A stretch of DNA of 64,000 nt from JAFMDF01 sp965277445 (GTDB lineage Bacteria > Bacteroidota > Bacteroidia > Chitinophagales > Saprospiraceae): assembly GCA_965277445.1 (NCBI GenBank), contig CBDICY010000032.1, positions 992,001 to 1,056,000 on the forward strand, written 5' to 3'. Positions 9,498 to 17,819 of the stretch are shown here, one piece after another. Position numbers and translations under genes: made by a program. Within the stretch, counting starts at the first letter, position 1; the number at the start of each line of letters is the position of its first letter. The notes under the pieces were generated by a model, which saw only the letters and a program-made list of their open reading frames with translations, had not been told where the DNA came from and ran no database searches.

Positions 9498-9580
9498 TCG
9501 GGGGGATGTAAAGTCAGGATTTTCCAGAATAATCGGAATAATTACCAAAAACATCCCCCTAGCCCCCTTCAAAAGGGGGA
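9481..9580. repeat. MITE-like inverted repeat with G-run/C-run arms
   Basis: The arm at 9481-9509 (with CCCCCTTTGAAGGGGG and GGGGGGATGT) is nearly complementary to 9551-9580 (ACATCCCCCTAGCCCCCTTC). The arms enclose about 40 bases. It resembles the small palindromic intergenic repeats built on a CCCCCTTTGAAGGGGG core that occur in many bacterial genomes. It sits in the leader of lptC and may form a stable RNA hairpin there. Confidence 0.7.
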
Positions 9581-9696
9581 ATTGTATCGTGCTAACCAAA
9601 AGCTTAGAGAAAAAATTTAACCCTTTTACCCTTATAAAACAGAACTTAGCAGTCTTACTCCTCTGGAATGCTACTGTGCTTTCTTTGGGGAAGAAA

Positions 9697-10260
9697 ATGT
9701 TTAAGCAAAAAGGGGGAGGAATCTTCATCATCTTCCTCTTATGCAGTCTCATCTCCTGCGAAAACGACTTAGCAGAAGTTAGCAAATTTATAGAGGATGA
9801 TGCAGTAGCGATAGAAGTGGGCGAAAAAGTAAAAATGTTGTATAGTGATTCTGGCAGAGTAGAAATGATGATTGAAGCGCCGTTGTTGCATCGGCATTTA
9901 GATAAGCGAACGCCCAAGCGAGAATTTCCAGCAGGATTAGAAGTTTTCTTTTTAGATAGAGACCAGAAAGTACAAAGTTGGTTAATTGGAAAATATGCGA
10001 TTGAAGATGAGAATAAAAATATTATTACCGTTCGAGATAGTGTCGTTTTATTTAACCATAATTCGGAAAAATTAGAAACAGACGAATTAATTTGGGATAA
10101 GGGCACGAATACAATTTCTACTAAACAATTTGTCCGAATCACGACCGAGGATGAGCAAATCACAGGCTACGGCTTTGAAGCAGATAGAGAATTTAAGTAT
10201 TGGAAAATCATTGCGCCGCAAGGAAGTGTGAAAGTAAATCCTAATAAAATAGATAATTAA
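9697..10260 (+). CDS. lptC: LPS export protein LptC-like lipoprotein
   Basis: A 187-residue protein of the LptC family, the periplasmic link between the inner-membrane LptBFG transporter and LptA in lipopolysaccharide export. I start it at the ATG at 9697 (MFKQKGGG), because the longer open frame from 9265 only translates intergenic repeat sequence. From this start there is a hydrophobic segment ending LLCSLISC, a lipobox-like Cys. The body has family features: MLYSDSGRVEMMIEAPLLHR, FPAGLEVFFLD, a KYAIEDENKNIITVRDSVVL strand pair and ETDELIWDKGTNTISTKQFV. Bacteroidota LptC proteins are often lipid-anchored like this. No lpt gene is adjacent. Confidence 0.85.
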   Translation: MFKQKGGGIFIIFLLCSLISCENDLAEVSKFIEDDAVAIEVGEKVKMLYSDSGRVEMMIEAPLLHRHLDKRTPKREFPAGLEVFFLDRDQKVQSWLIGKYAIEDENKNIITVRDSVVLFNHNSEKLETDELIWDKGTNTISTKQFVRITTEDEQITGYGFEADREFKYWKIIAPQGSVKVNPNKIDN

Positions 10261-10584
10261 ATTCAAAAGTATTGGCTCACCTTTTGCGTATCATTGACTA
10301 TTAGCTAATTATTTAAGACTTTTGCACCTCCTAGCAAACCTCAAACCAAGTTTTTTAAAATTCTTTTGGATTTCCCTAGTAAGTATAAGGACTGAATCGT
10401 ATAAAATTTGAAGGATTAAAGGCATGCTAAAAATTAGCTATACTTTTACTTCCATCTTAAGATAAAATGGTTCAATTATTTATCAAAAAATAGAACAAGT
10501 AATAAGGTTTCGGATTTATTAATGTCTATTAATGGTTAATAGGTAATAACTCCCAATAACCTCTAATAACTTCAATACTCAGTT
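10261..10584. other. Spacer between lptC and glyS
   Basis: No gene is visible in these 324 bases. The stretch has a CTTTTGCAC(C)TCCTAG block near 10318 that recurs just after the AraC-type gene near 20940, and a run of TTAATG/AATAAC short repeats near 10520-10570. It presumably contains the glyS promoter, but I cannot point to one. Confidence 0.5.
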
Positions 10585-12138
10585 ATGGCACAAGACGATA
10601 AGTTTAAAAAGTTAGTCTCACATTGTAAAGAATATGGTTTTATATTTCAATCCAGCGAAGTGTATGATGGATTGAGTGCGGTATACGATTATGGTCCTTA
10701 TGGGGTAGAATTAAAAAATAACATCAAAAAATATTGGTGGGATTCTATGGTGCAAATGCACGAAAATATTGTTGGTATTGATGCCGCTATTTTTATGCAT
10801 CCAAAGACTTGGAAAGCTTCTGGGCACGTAGATGCTTTTAGTGATCCATTAGTAGATAATAAAGGGTCTAATAAGCGGTATCGAGCAGATCAGTTGATTG
10901 AGGGGTACATGGATAAAATTGAGGGAAAAATTAATAAGGAAGTAACTAAAGCCAAAAAACGGTTTGGGGATGCATTTGATGAGGCAGAATTCAGAAAAAC
11001 GAATGGTAGAGTGGTCGCCAATCTTGAAAAGTTTGAGGCAGTCCGATTGCGCCTAGCCGCAGCGATGACGAATGAAGACATGGCAGATTTGAAAGCCATG
11101 TTACAAGAATATAAAATTAATTGTCCTGTAAGTGGGTCTAATGATTGGACCGATGTTCGGATGTTTAACTTGATGTTTTACACGCAGTTGGGTAATGTCG
11201 CAGGAGAAGAAGGCAAATTATACTTACGACCAGAAACGGCGCAAGGTATTTTTGTCAACTTTTTGAATGTACAAAAAACGACTCGGCAAAAACTTCCTTT
11301 TGGTATCGCACAGATTGGTAAGGCATTTAGAAATGAGATTGTCGCTCGTCAATTCATTTTCCGTATGCGGGAATTTGAACAAATGGAAATGCAATTTTTC
11401 ATCAAGCCAGGCACCCAAAAAGAATGGTATGCTTACTGGAAAGAATACCGATTAAAGTGGCATAAATCATTAGGAACACCCGCAGAAAAATTCCGTTTTC
11501 ACGACCACGATAATTTAGCGTTCTACGCTGATGCAGCGGTAGACATTGAATTTGAATTTCCTTTTGGTTTCAAAGAATTAGAAGGTATTCATTCTCGAAC
11601 GAATCACGATTTAAGTAGTCACCAAGAATTATCTGGTAGAAAGTTACAATATTTTGATCCACAGGAAAATGAAAGTTATGTGCCTTATGTAGTGGAAACT
11701 TCTATTGGTTGTGACAGAATGTTTTTGGCGATGATGAGTCATGCTTTGCAAGAAGAAACAGTACCTGATGCCAAAGGAAAAGATTCTACTAGAACAGTCC
11801 TTAAATTGCCACCGGCTTTGGCACCTAATAAATGTGCAGTATTACCTTTATTGAAAAATAAAGAAGAATTGACCAGCAAAGCAAGAGAAGTATTTGATAA
11901 ATTAAAACTTCACTTTAAGTGTCAATACGATGAGAAAGATGCGATTGGTCGTCGATACAGACGTCAAGATGCAATTGGTACGCCTTACTGTGTAACGATT
12001 GATTTTGATACGTTAGAAGATAATACGGTAACAATTCGAGATAGAGATACTTTAGAACAGATTAGAGTAGGAATTGATGAAGTAGCGGATATCGTATCCA
12101 AGAAAGTAGATATGAAGCATTTATTAGCTTCTTTCTAG
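10585..12138 (+). CDS. glyS: Glycine--tRNA ligase (single-chain, class II)
   Basis: A 517-residue glycyl-tRNA synthetase of the alpha2 type also found in archaea, eukaryotes and many bacteria, which charges tRNA-Gly in the cytoplasm. It opens with the characteristic EYGFIFQSSEVYDGLSAVYD segment. Class II motif 2 is FRNEIVARQFIFRMREFEQ, motif 3 is SIGCDRMFLAMM, and the C-terminal anticodon-binding domain runs from about residue 415 (KCAVLPLLKNKEELTSKA). RPETAQGIFVNF is also diagnostic. Length is in the usual range for the family. The gene stands alone between two large spacers and is followed by a strong inverted repeat. Confidence 0.96.
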   Translation: MAQDDKFKKLVSHCKEYGFIFQSSEVYDGLSAVYDYGPYGVELKNNIKKYWWDSMVQMHENIVGIDAAIFMHPKTWKASGHVDAFSDPLVDNKGSNKRYRADQLIEGYMDKIEGKINKEVTKAKKRFGDAFDEAEFRKTNGRVVANLEKFEAVRLRLAAAMTNEDMADLKAMLQEYKINCPVSGSNDWTDVRMFNLMFYTQLGNVAGEEGKLYLRPETAQGIFVNFLNVQKTTRQKLPFGIAQIGKAFRNEIVARQFIFRMREFEQMEMQFFIKPGTQKEWYAYWKEYRLKWHKSLGTPAEKFRFHDHDNLAFYADAAVDIEFEFPFGFKELEGIHSRTNHDLSSHQELSGRKLQYFDPQENESYVPYVVETSIGCDRMFLAMMSHALQEETVPDAKGKDSTRTVLKLPPALAPNKCAVLPLLKNKEELTSKAREVFDKLKLHFKCQYDEKDAIGRRYRRQDAIGTPYCVTIDFDTLEDNTVTIRDRDTLEQIRVGIDEVADIVSKKVDMKHLLASF

Positions 12139-12172
12139 TTTTGGTTCTAGGAATCTCCAATTCTTAAAATCA

Positions 12173-12245
12173 AAAAGGGGTTTTAAGTAGCCATCAAAAT
12201 AAGTTTCTAAAAAATTTATTTTGATGGCTACTTAAAGCCCCTTTT
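12173..12245. terminator. Long bidirectional terminator-like inverted repeat
   Basis: Two 30-base arms, 12173-12202 and 12216-12245, are complementary with one G-T type mismatch around a 13-base loop. It lies between the convergent glyS and DUF4783 genes, with T-rich sequence on each outer side, so it can serve both as a transcription terminator. The length is unusual for a terminator and fits the palindromic repeats elsewhere in this window. Confidence 0.75.
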
Positions 12246-12290
12246 ATATATAAGGTCGTTCGACACAGCCTTACGTATTATACACCTCTA

Positions 12291-12668
12291 TTATTCCGCA
12301 TCAAAACGCAATTCCTGAATAAATTGCTTTCCACCATCTACTCTTAGAAATACATAAACTCGATAAGATTTAGTGGAAGTATTCAAGTTTCCGATACAGT
12401 AAACAGAATCCTGCCCTTTTGAGGTACCTTTATGTACTTGGTCAAATTTAGACGGTTTATTTGCTGCGAAGAAATCGGTCAGTATCGTCTTTGCTTCTGC
12501 TTTATCATATACATCCTCCTCATCTGCTACAGAAATCTCTACAGACTCGTCAAAGTAAGTAGCTAATACTTCTACATTACCTTGGCTTAAAGCAGTTGTG
12601 ATTGAATCCAAATTAGGTAAATCAATCAAACTACCCAAGACAAAAAGAAAACTTAATAGCATTTTCAT
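12291..12668 (-). CDS. Small secreted DUF4783 protein
   Basis: A 125-residue protein with a signal-peptide-like N-terminus followed by a DUF4783 domain (SITTALSQGNVEVLATYFDESVEI, AKTILTDFFAANKP, FDQVHKG, YCIGNLNTSTKSYRVYVFLR, IQELRFD). The fold is probably NTF2/SnoaL-like, as in other small Bacteroidota proteins of this kind. Function is unknown. It is a single-gene unit, convergent with glyS and downstream of htpG on the same strand but separated from it by a terminator. Confidence 0.8.
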   Translation of the reverse strand: MKMLLSFLFVLGSLIDLPNLDSITTALSQGNVEVLATYFDESVEISVADEEDVYDKAEAKTILTDFFAANKPSKFDQVHKGTSKGQDSVYCIGNLNTSTKSYRVYVFLRVDGGKQFIQELRFDAE

Positions 12669-12803
12669 AAATAAAAATTTAATTAAAAATTGAGTACTCT
12701 ATAATAATTCAGTCACTCAGTTCATAAATAAAACGAAATAGTTTATTCGTTAGTATTTATGCAATTTAGACTTTTTTTAATCAAAAAAGTCACCCTAAAA
12801 TAG

Positions 12804-12840
12804 AAAAAGCAAGAAACTAGCCAATAGTTCCTTGCTTTTT
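12804..12840 (-). terminator. Terminator downstream of htpG
   Basis: Arms 12804-12819 and 12825-12840 (AAAAAGCAAG... / ...CTTGCTTTTT) pair over 16 bases with one mismatch around a 5-base loop. On the minus strand the stem ends in a U-run, as expected for an intrinsic terminator about 100 bases past the htpG stop codon. Confidence 0.75.
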
Positions 12841-12942
12841 TAAATTAATGAAAAATTAACGACATGGAATGATTGCTATATTGTTATGATGGCTATTTAA
12901 TCGATAACAATAAAACAATATAGCAATACAACCATTATATTT

Positions 12943-14808
12943 TTAATTTTTCACAAATGCCAAACTCTTATTAATAAAGTTCGTCAAATCAGCGCCTTTC
13001 AACATATTCTGATTCAATTTCGCTAAATCGATTAAGTATTTCGCCAAATTCGTTTTTTCTTCTCCTTCCAAGTTTAATAGCTTATCTGCTACTAAAGGAT
13101 TATTGGTATTGACCACAACATTATAAGAATCAGGGAAATTGCCCATGCCCATGCCATTCATCGCTTGCATTTCCTTCATTCTTCGCATAAATTCAGGACG
13201 AGTAATGACAATAGGTTGGTCATCAGGAGACATTGCCTTCGTAGAAACGGAAGCGCCTGCGTCTGTCACCAATTCTGTAAATAAAGTTTTTACTGTTTCC
13301 TCTTCTTTTTCACTTAAGACAGATTCCGTCTTTTCATCTTTCTGTACTAGGTTATCTACCGTATCAGAATCAACTCGCACAAAAGTGACATTCTCTCCAG
13401 CAGTTTCTAATTTCTGCATGAAATGGTTGTCCAAAACGGTTGTCATTTCTAGCACATTATACCCTCGCCCTTTAGCTGCCTGAATAAAGCTATCGTGCTC
13501 ATTCGGTGCATTGGTATACAACAAAATTTGCTTGTCGTGCTTATCTGTCTGTAAATCCTTAATTTTCTCTTTATAAGCATCCATCGTGTAATAGCCACCA
13601 TCAACATCTTTTAATAAAGTGAACTTAGTCGCTCTTTCTGCAAATTTCTCATCTGACACAATACCGTATTTCACGAATACGCCAATATCATCCCATTTTT
13701 GCTCAAACGATTCTCTTTCGTTCTTAAACAATTCCTTTAATTTATCCGCTACTTTTTTAGTGATATGACTCGTAATTTTCTTAACGTTCTTATCACTTTG
13801 TAAATAACTACGAGAAACATTCAACGGAATATCAGGAGAATCAATAACTCCATGTAATAAAGTCAAAAATTCAGGAACTATTTCCTTTACATCATCGGTT
13901 ACATATACCTGATTAGAGTATAACTGGATTTTATTTTTTTGTACTTCCAAAGAGTTACTCACTTTAGGGAAGTATAAAATACCAGTCAGGTTGAAAGGGA
14001 AATCAATATTTAGGTGAATCCAAAATAAAGGCGGGCTACTAAATGGATATAATTCGTTATAAAATTTAGTATAATCATCATCTGTTAAATCCTTTGGCAT
14101 TTTTTTCCAAGCAGGATTTGGATTATTGATGATGTTTTCAACTTCAATTTCCTTTTGTTCGGCATCATCTCCTTCACCTTCTGTGATATATTCGGTCTTT
14201 GTACCGAATTTTATTTCTACAGGAAGGAATTTGCAGTATTTCTGTAAAAGCCCTTCAATGCGCGCTTTTTCTAAATATTCGACACTATCTTCACTAATAT
14301 GAAGAATAATATCGGTTCCTCGCTCTGTTTTATCATTTTTATCTAAAATAAATTCTGTATTTCCTGTACAGGTCCATGTCACACCTTCACTTCCTTCTTT
14401 ATATGATTTTGTGACAACTTCTACTTTTTCTGCGACCATGAAGGCAGAATAAAAACCTAGACCGAAATGACCAATAATGCTACTCTCATTTTTGTAGGTT
14501 TCTAGGAATTCTTGTGCACTAGAAAAAGCAACTTGGTTTAGATACTTCATTACCTCTTCCTCATTCATTCCGATCCCTTTATCCCTTATAGTAAGGGTTT
14601 TGTCATCTTCATTAATCAGGATTTCAATAGTCGTATCTCCAATTTCTCCTTTTACAGCTCCTCTAGAAGCTAAGGTTTTTAATTTAGAAGTTGCATCTGT
14701 TGCGTTTGAAACAAGTTCTCTAAGAAATATCTCCTGATCAGAATAAAGAAACTGCTTAATTATAGGAAAGATATTTTCAGTAGAAACTGATATAGTACCT
14801 TTTTGCAT
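12943..14808 (-). CDS. htpG: Molecular chaperone HtpG (Hsp90)
   Basis: A 621-residue bacterial Hsp90, a cytoplasmic ATP-dependent chaperone that finishes folding of stress-sensitive clients. The N-terminal GHKL ATPase domain is clear: FLRELVSNATDAT (metal and ATP-binding Asn), IRDKGIGMNEEE, and GHFGLGFYSAFMVA. The middle domain includes the FPFNLTGILYFP segment and SPDIPLNVSRSYLQ with its catalytic-loop Arg. The C-terminal dimerisation region includes MRRMKEMQAMNGMGMG. The length matches the family. The ATG start is well defined by the MQKGTISVSTENIFPIIKQ N-terminus. It appears to be a single-gene unit with its own terminator. Heat-shock control is likely but no recognised operator is seen. 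Confidence 0.96.
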   Translation of the reverse strand: MQKGTISVSTENIFPIIKQFLYSDQEIFLRELVSNATDATSKLKTLASRGAVKGEIGDTTIEILINEDDKTLTIRDKGIGMNEEEVMKYLNQVAFSSAQEFLETYKNESSIIGHFGLGFYSAFMVAEKVEVVTKSYKEGSEGVTWTCTGNTEFILDKNDKTERGTDIILHISEDSVEYLEKARIEGLLQKYCKFLPVEIKFGTKTEYITEGEGDDAEQKEIEVENIINNPNPAWKKMPKDLTDDDYTKFYNELYPFSSPPLFWIHLNIDFPFNLTGILYFPKVSNSLEVQKNKIQLYSNQVYVTDDVKEIVPEFLTLLHGVIDSPDIPLNVSRSYLQSDKNVKKITSHITKKVADKLKELFKNERESFEQKWDDIGVFVKYGIVSDEKFAERATKFTLLKDVDGGYYTMDAYKEKIKDLQTDKHDKQILLYTNAPNEHDSFIQAAKGRGYNVLEMTTVLDNHFMQKLETAGENVTFVRVDSDTVDNLVQKDEKTESVLSEKEEETVKTLFTELVTDAGASVSTKAMSPDDQPIVITRPEFMRRMKEMQAMNGMGMGNFPDSYNVVVNTNNPLVADKLLNLEGEEKTNLAKYLIDLAKLNQNMLKGADLTNFINKSLAFVKN

Positions 14809-15400
14809 GGTTAATTGATTTATGTTATTGATTAATAGTCACAAAGACCATCAAAAAAATAGTCAAATGATATGCCATCTGTCGAATTCTGACAGAATGA
14901 CGCTTATTCACTACAGAGACGCCCTAAACGCCTGTCAAATTGCGTCTATATAGCCTTTTGTTTTAACATGATGGCAGTTTTTACGTCACATTATTAACGA
15001 AATTAAATGGTTACAACAATAGATTGCTCGTATTATTGTGGAGTCGTTTGGAAGCAACGTCATCAACATTGAAAAAACGAGTTTAAATGTTTTAATAAAT
15101 AAGCCATATAACAATCAAATAAATTATTTCTCCCAACAAAATAATTTACCATGTTCCTTATTTAAAAGCATTTAAATATTAGAGAAAAAAAATTATAATT
15201 TTTTTTTCGTAGAAAGTGAATTTTGGGAAAGGTTTTTGCAATAGATGATGTGTAAAATAAAGACTACAAATAACTAAATATAGATTTCCTTTTAGGAATC
15301 ATTTTATTTTCTCCCCCTCATAGATTCTCACATAATTTAAGCCGATTAAACAAGTAATAACTACTAGATTTTTACGTCTAGTTGACTATAAAGAGTATTA
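14809..15400. other. htpG upstream region and leader of the putative RNA
   Basis: No protein gene is apparent. Near htpG there is a CTGTC-GAATTCT-GACAG inverted repeat (14879-14895) which might be a regulatory site; this is a guess. An ACTAGA/TCTAGT hairpin is at 15364-15383. The sequence is AT-rich with several homopolymer runs. It separates htpG from the structured-RNA region on the other strand. Confidence 0.4.
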
Positions 15401-15642
15401 GAGTCAGATGTGGCTCTAAGAAGTGAGCGAGACCAGTTTCTTGGGGGGTAGAACTGGTCTCAAAGCTCACTATAATGTGCCCCCGCACGTAACCTTCCCC
15501 CGATTCATTCTCATAACCGTAAAGAAAAGGCTAGCAATAGTCTTTAGGTGAGGCAGACCAGTTCGTCGGGGGGTAGATCTGGTCTTGCTCTCACCTTTTT
15601 TAATTTAAATAGGGGCTTAGTAGTTGATGCTACTAAGCCCCT
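15401..15642 (+). ncRNA. Putative structured non-coding RNA with duplicated G6-loop hairpins
   Basis: Two homologous stem-loops share GAGACCAGTT or GCAGACCAG stems, closing GTGAG/CTCAC helices and a loop with GGGGGGTAG: 15424-15471 and 15546-15596. A small AGAGTC/GGCTCT hairpin precedes them (15401-15418) and a strong terminator hairpin follows. Between the two lie two C5 runs, TGCCCCCGC and TTCCCCCGA; the second is a 7-base complement to TCGGGGG in the second loop, so loop-to-linker pairing is possible. There is no ORF of note. Both stems are preserved while their sequences differ slightly, which looks like compensatory change. The strand is chosen from the terminator. I do not recognise a known RNA family; the boundaries are estimates. 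Confidence 0.5.
15611..15642 (+). terminator. Intrinsic terminator of the putative RNA
   Basis: A perfect 13-base stem, AGGGGCTTAGTAG (15611-15623) with CTACTAAGCCCCT (15630-15642), and a 6-base loop, followed by GTTTTATTTT. This is the strongest intrinsic terminator in the window and defines the plus strand for the upstream RNA. Confidence 0.8.
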
Positions 15643-15654
15643 GTTTTATTTTAG

Positions 15655-15770
15655 AATATCCAAATCATAAATCATAGTTCATAAATCTTAAATCATAAAT
15701 CTGTCACGTAAAAATCAGGTGGATTTATGATGTATGATTTAAAATTTATGATTTCAGATTTCACGAACCT
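15655..15770. repeat. ATAAATC short-repeat palindrome
   Basis: Several copies of (A)AATCATAAATC on the left (15660-15703) face copies of their complement, GATTTATGAT and ATGATTT, on the right (15721-15764). The result is a long imperfect hairpin built from a 7-11 base unit. Similar oligomer-based palindromes made of other units occur in other spacers of this window. Confidence 0.6.
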
Positions 15771-15808
15771 CATACCTACTCCCTCTAAAACCCCAGGGTT
15801 GTACAGTT

Positions 15809-16405
15809 CTATAAATCACTAATATGATTAGCCTTTAAGAACCGAAAAAGTTCATTGATTTTGTTGGCAAAAAAAGTAGTTGCAGTTTTAAGGGAGTTAA
15901 ATCCCTTGCATCGGTAAATATTAATAGTAATATCTTGAAATATGGATAGAATAGCAGCAGCATGATTATGTCTAATGCCATTATTGTCTTCGTTGAAATG
16001 AGTATCTTTGACATGATGAATTTTATTTTCAATACCCCAGTGTTTCCTGATTCCCTGTGCCACCTTTTGAGCATTGATGAATGGGTAGCTAGCAATATAA
16101 TAATGGTGTTCAGAATATAATCCATCATCCTTTTTCTTATCTGGTCGATGCCCATAACGGTGAACATAGATAATTCTGCTAACCGCTTTCCAATCATTTG
16201 GAATAGTATTGGTCGAAACATAAATTTCATGATACCGATTTTCTTTCCTTCCTCGGTTTTTCTCTTTGGTATGGCAAGTATCAATAGGTGTATTGGTCTG
16301 CCTAATTTGTTTTAGTTGGTTCAAAAGTGTTTTTTGATTCCCCTTGACCTCTATTAAATAGTGATTGTTGGAATCAACAATTATTTCTACCGTTTTTTTT
16401 GACAA
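15809..16405 (-). CDS. ISAs1 transposase, C-terminal part (second frame)
   Basis: About 198 residues of the transposase C-terminal half. It contains IEVKGNQKTLL, the ISAs1 hallmark after the second catalytic Asp, then the IRKHWGIENKIHHVKDTHFNED segment with the catalytic Glu. It starts only at a TTG inside the overlap with the upstream frame, so it is most likely made as a fusion by a -1 slip at the A8 run (16392-16399), or is simply the distal part of a frameshifted gene. Its stop codon overlaps the left terminal repeat. Confidence 0.85.
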   Translation of the reverse strand: MSKKTVEIIVDSNNHYLIEVKGNQKTLLNQLKQIRQTNTPIDTCHTKEKNRGRKENRYHEIYVSTNTIPNDWKAVSRIIYVHRYGHRPDKKKDDGLYSEHHYYIASYPFINAQKVAQGIRKHWGIENKIHHVKDTHFNEDNNGIRHNHAAAILSIFQDITINIYRCKGFNSLKTATTFFANKINELFRFLKANHISDL

Positions 16406-16956
16406 TGCAAAGCGTCCAAAGTGATAATAACTCCTTTTACCTCAAGGGTTTGTAATAAGGCTTGCATAGCTTTTAGCTCGGTCTTTTTACTCTTGGTTGT
16501 AGCAGAGTGGGTCACTATTTCAAGTTTTTGACTAAATAGACGAATCATTAATTCATATTCTTGGGCATTACCATGTGCATCTTTAACTGTACTACCTAAT
16601 GCTTTACCGTCTCCACTTAACCATTCTCCAGGCTGTACACTAACAAAAGTGCTCATCCATTGGAAAAAAGCCTGATTAATGGAGGCAAAATCTAGTCTTT
16701 GTAGGACAGTTCTAAGCTGGGTCTTTCCTATGGGCGGATGTTTTAAGTTAAACATTTCCATGAATTCCGATTTATTTCCTTTCATGAATGTACCTATACC
16801 TCGATAACCTGTATGACCGCTTAGATAACCCATCGTTATCATGCATAGTAATTCAGGTAAAGGAGTCCGAAGTCCAGATGATTTTCTTGGGTCGATTAGT
16901 TGCTCAAAACATTCTAGTAAACTCATAGTTTTTTTTTTGCCAACAATTTCAAACAA
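16387..16956 (-). CDS. ISAs1 transposase, N-terminal part (first frame)
   Basis: 189 residues, with the ISAs1-associated N-terminal domain (LLECFEQLIDPRKSSGLR, PELLCMITMGYLSGHTGYRG) and the start of the DDE domain: the first Asp in WLSGDGKALGST and the second in VIITLDALHCQ. The frame ends right after CQKKR at an A8 run. Adding one base, or slipping back one, would join it to the IIVDSNNHYLIEVKGNQ of the second frame and restore a normal ~375-residue transposase. It is therefore either inactivated by a 1-base loss or expressed by programmed slippage. Confidence 0.85.
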   Translation of the reverse strand: MFEIVGKKKTMSLLECFEQLIDPRKSSGLRTPLPELLCMITMGYLSGHTGYRGIGTFMKGNKSEFMEMFNLKHPPIGKTQLRTVLQRLDFASINQAFFQWMSTFVSVQPGEWLSGDGKALGSTVKDAHGNAQEYELMIRLFSQKLEIVTHSATTKSKKTELKAMQALLQTLEVKGVIITLDALHCQKKR

Positions 16957-17012
16957 CTTTTTCGCTTTTCAAAATATCACATTATAATTCTTTAGAACTG
17001 TACAACCCTGCT

Positions 17013-17561
17013 CTAAAACCCCAAAACCTTCCGAGCAAAATAAAAAGCAGAAATCGTATGCGGATGTCTAATGTCACCAGCATCAATTTTCTGATAAACT
17101 TCTTCGGGAGTTAATAGAATAATTTCCACATCTTCCGCCTCGTCCAAAACCAATTCATGCTTTAATTCAGCCTCGTCCATATAATAATGATGAATCGTAC
17201 TATCCATCCAAACGGGATTCGCTAAAACATTACCTAAATATTTCCAGTTTTCGCCTATATAACCTGTTTCTTCTTTTACTTCTCTTTGTGCTGCTTTTAA
17301 TATTGCTTCACCCTCGTCAATCGTTCCGCCTGGAATTTCTAAAGTATAATCGCCAATACCAAAACGAAATTGACGCACCATAATAATTTTACCTTCTTTG
17401 GTCTTGGCAACTACATTGGCAGCATTATGCCCTTCTATCGCAATGACCTTTACCGTTTTTTCATTTCGTGGATTTTTATAATAATCGTGGCGAATTTTTA
17501 CGATATTTAAATCAATCGCTTGTTCTGATTTTAATAATTGCCAATTTTTTTCTTTTTTCAT
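17013..17561 (-). CDS. Nudix hydrolase, ADP-ribose pyrophosphatase-like
   Basis: A 182-residue Nudix enzyme. The Nudix box is intact: GTIDEGEAILKAAQREVKEETGY fits G-x5-E-x7-REV-x-EETG, with the Glu pair that binds Mg. The upstream half (IVKIRHDYYKNPRNEKTVKVIAIEG, AKTKEGKIIMVRQFRFG) resembles ADP-ribose or nucleoside-diphosphate-sugar pyrophosphatases (NudF type). The exact substrate cannot be read from sequence. Its TAG stop lies in the target duplication of the adjacent IS, so the reading frame survived insertion, but the natural 3' untranslated region was displaced by 1.2 kb. Confidence 0.88.
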   Translation of the reverse strand: MKKEKNWQLLKSEQAIDLNIVKIRHDYYKNPRNEKTVKVIAIEGHNAANVVAKTKEGKIIMVRQFRFGIGDYTLEIPGGTIDEGEAILKAAQREVKEETGYIGENWKYLGNVLANPVWMDSTIHHYYMDEAELKHELVLDEAEDVEIILLTPEEVYQKIDAGDIRHPHTISAFYFARKVLGF

Positions 17562-17819
17562 TTTATTAAATTTATATCAACAAACCCTTGTAAATAAAGG
17601 GGTTTTATTGGATTTTAGCAGATATAGTGGCCTTGTATTTTATACAAAACCAAAAAATATAATTTATAAAAAGCTATCCCCTAAGCGATTAACTCATTAT
17701 TGGTATGTTTTTTGCTACTTCCTAAGTAACATATCCTATTGCCTCTTTTTCAAATTATAATTCCTATTTTACAACACACATAGTACATCTTTTAATAGAA
17801 TAAAAAGAAAAACTTCATT

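Larger units (their letters stand above)
15794..17010 (-). mobile_element. ISAs1-family insertion sequence
   Basis: A 1217-base element with perfect 17-base terminal inverted repeats, CAGGGTTGTACAGTTCT at 15794-15810 and its complement at 16994-17010. The direct repeat CTCTAAAACCC (11 bases, 15783-15793 and 17011-17021) flanks it; a shared C makes the exact size 10-12. The single transposase is of the ISAs1 DDE type but is split in two frames at an A8 run. It inserted exactly at the stop codon of the Nudix gene, and the duplication leaves that gene intact. The perfect ends and target duplication suggest a recent insertion. Confidence 0.93.

Noticed and set aside
9265..9696. 144-residue N-terminal extension of LptC
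   Set aside because: It translates the 90-base tandem repeat and the inverted repeat; the lipoprotein signal starts only at 9697.
9261..10163. 300-codon minus-strand ORF opposite lptC
   Set aside because: It is antisense to a well-supported lptC and to repeat DNA; its translation has no recognisable domain or signal.
13139..13483. 114-codon plus-strand ORF within htpG
   Set aside because: It is a shadow frame of a strongly conserved gene and has no domain.
14879..14895. CTGTC-N7-GACAG as a heat-shock operator of htpG
   Set aside because: The arms are only five bases and I know of no matching operator for this phylum; kept only as a remark in the spacer entry.
15655..15770. ATAAATC array as a CRISPR
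   Set aside because: Units are short, uneven, without unique spacers, and form a palindrome rather than a regular array; no cas gene is near.
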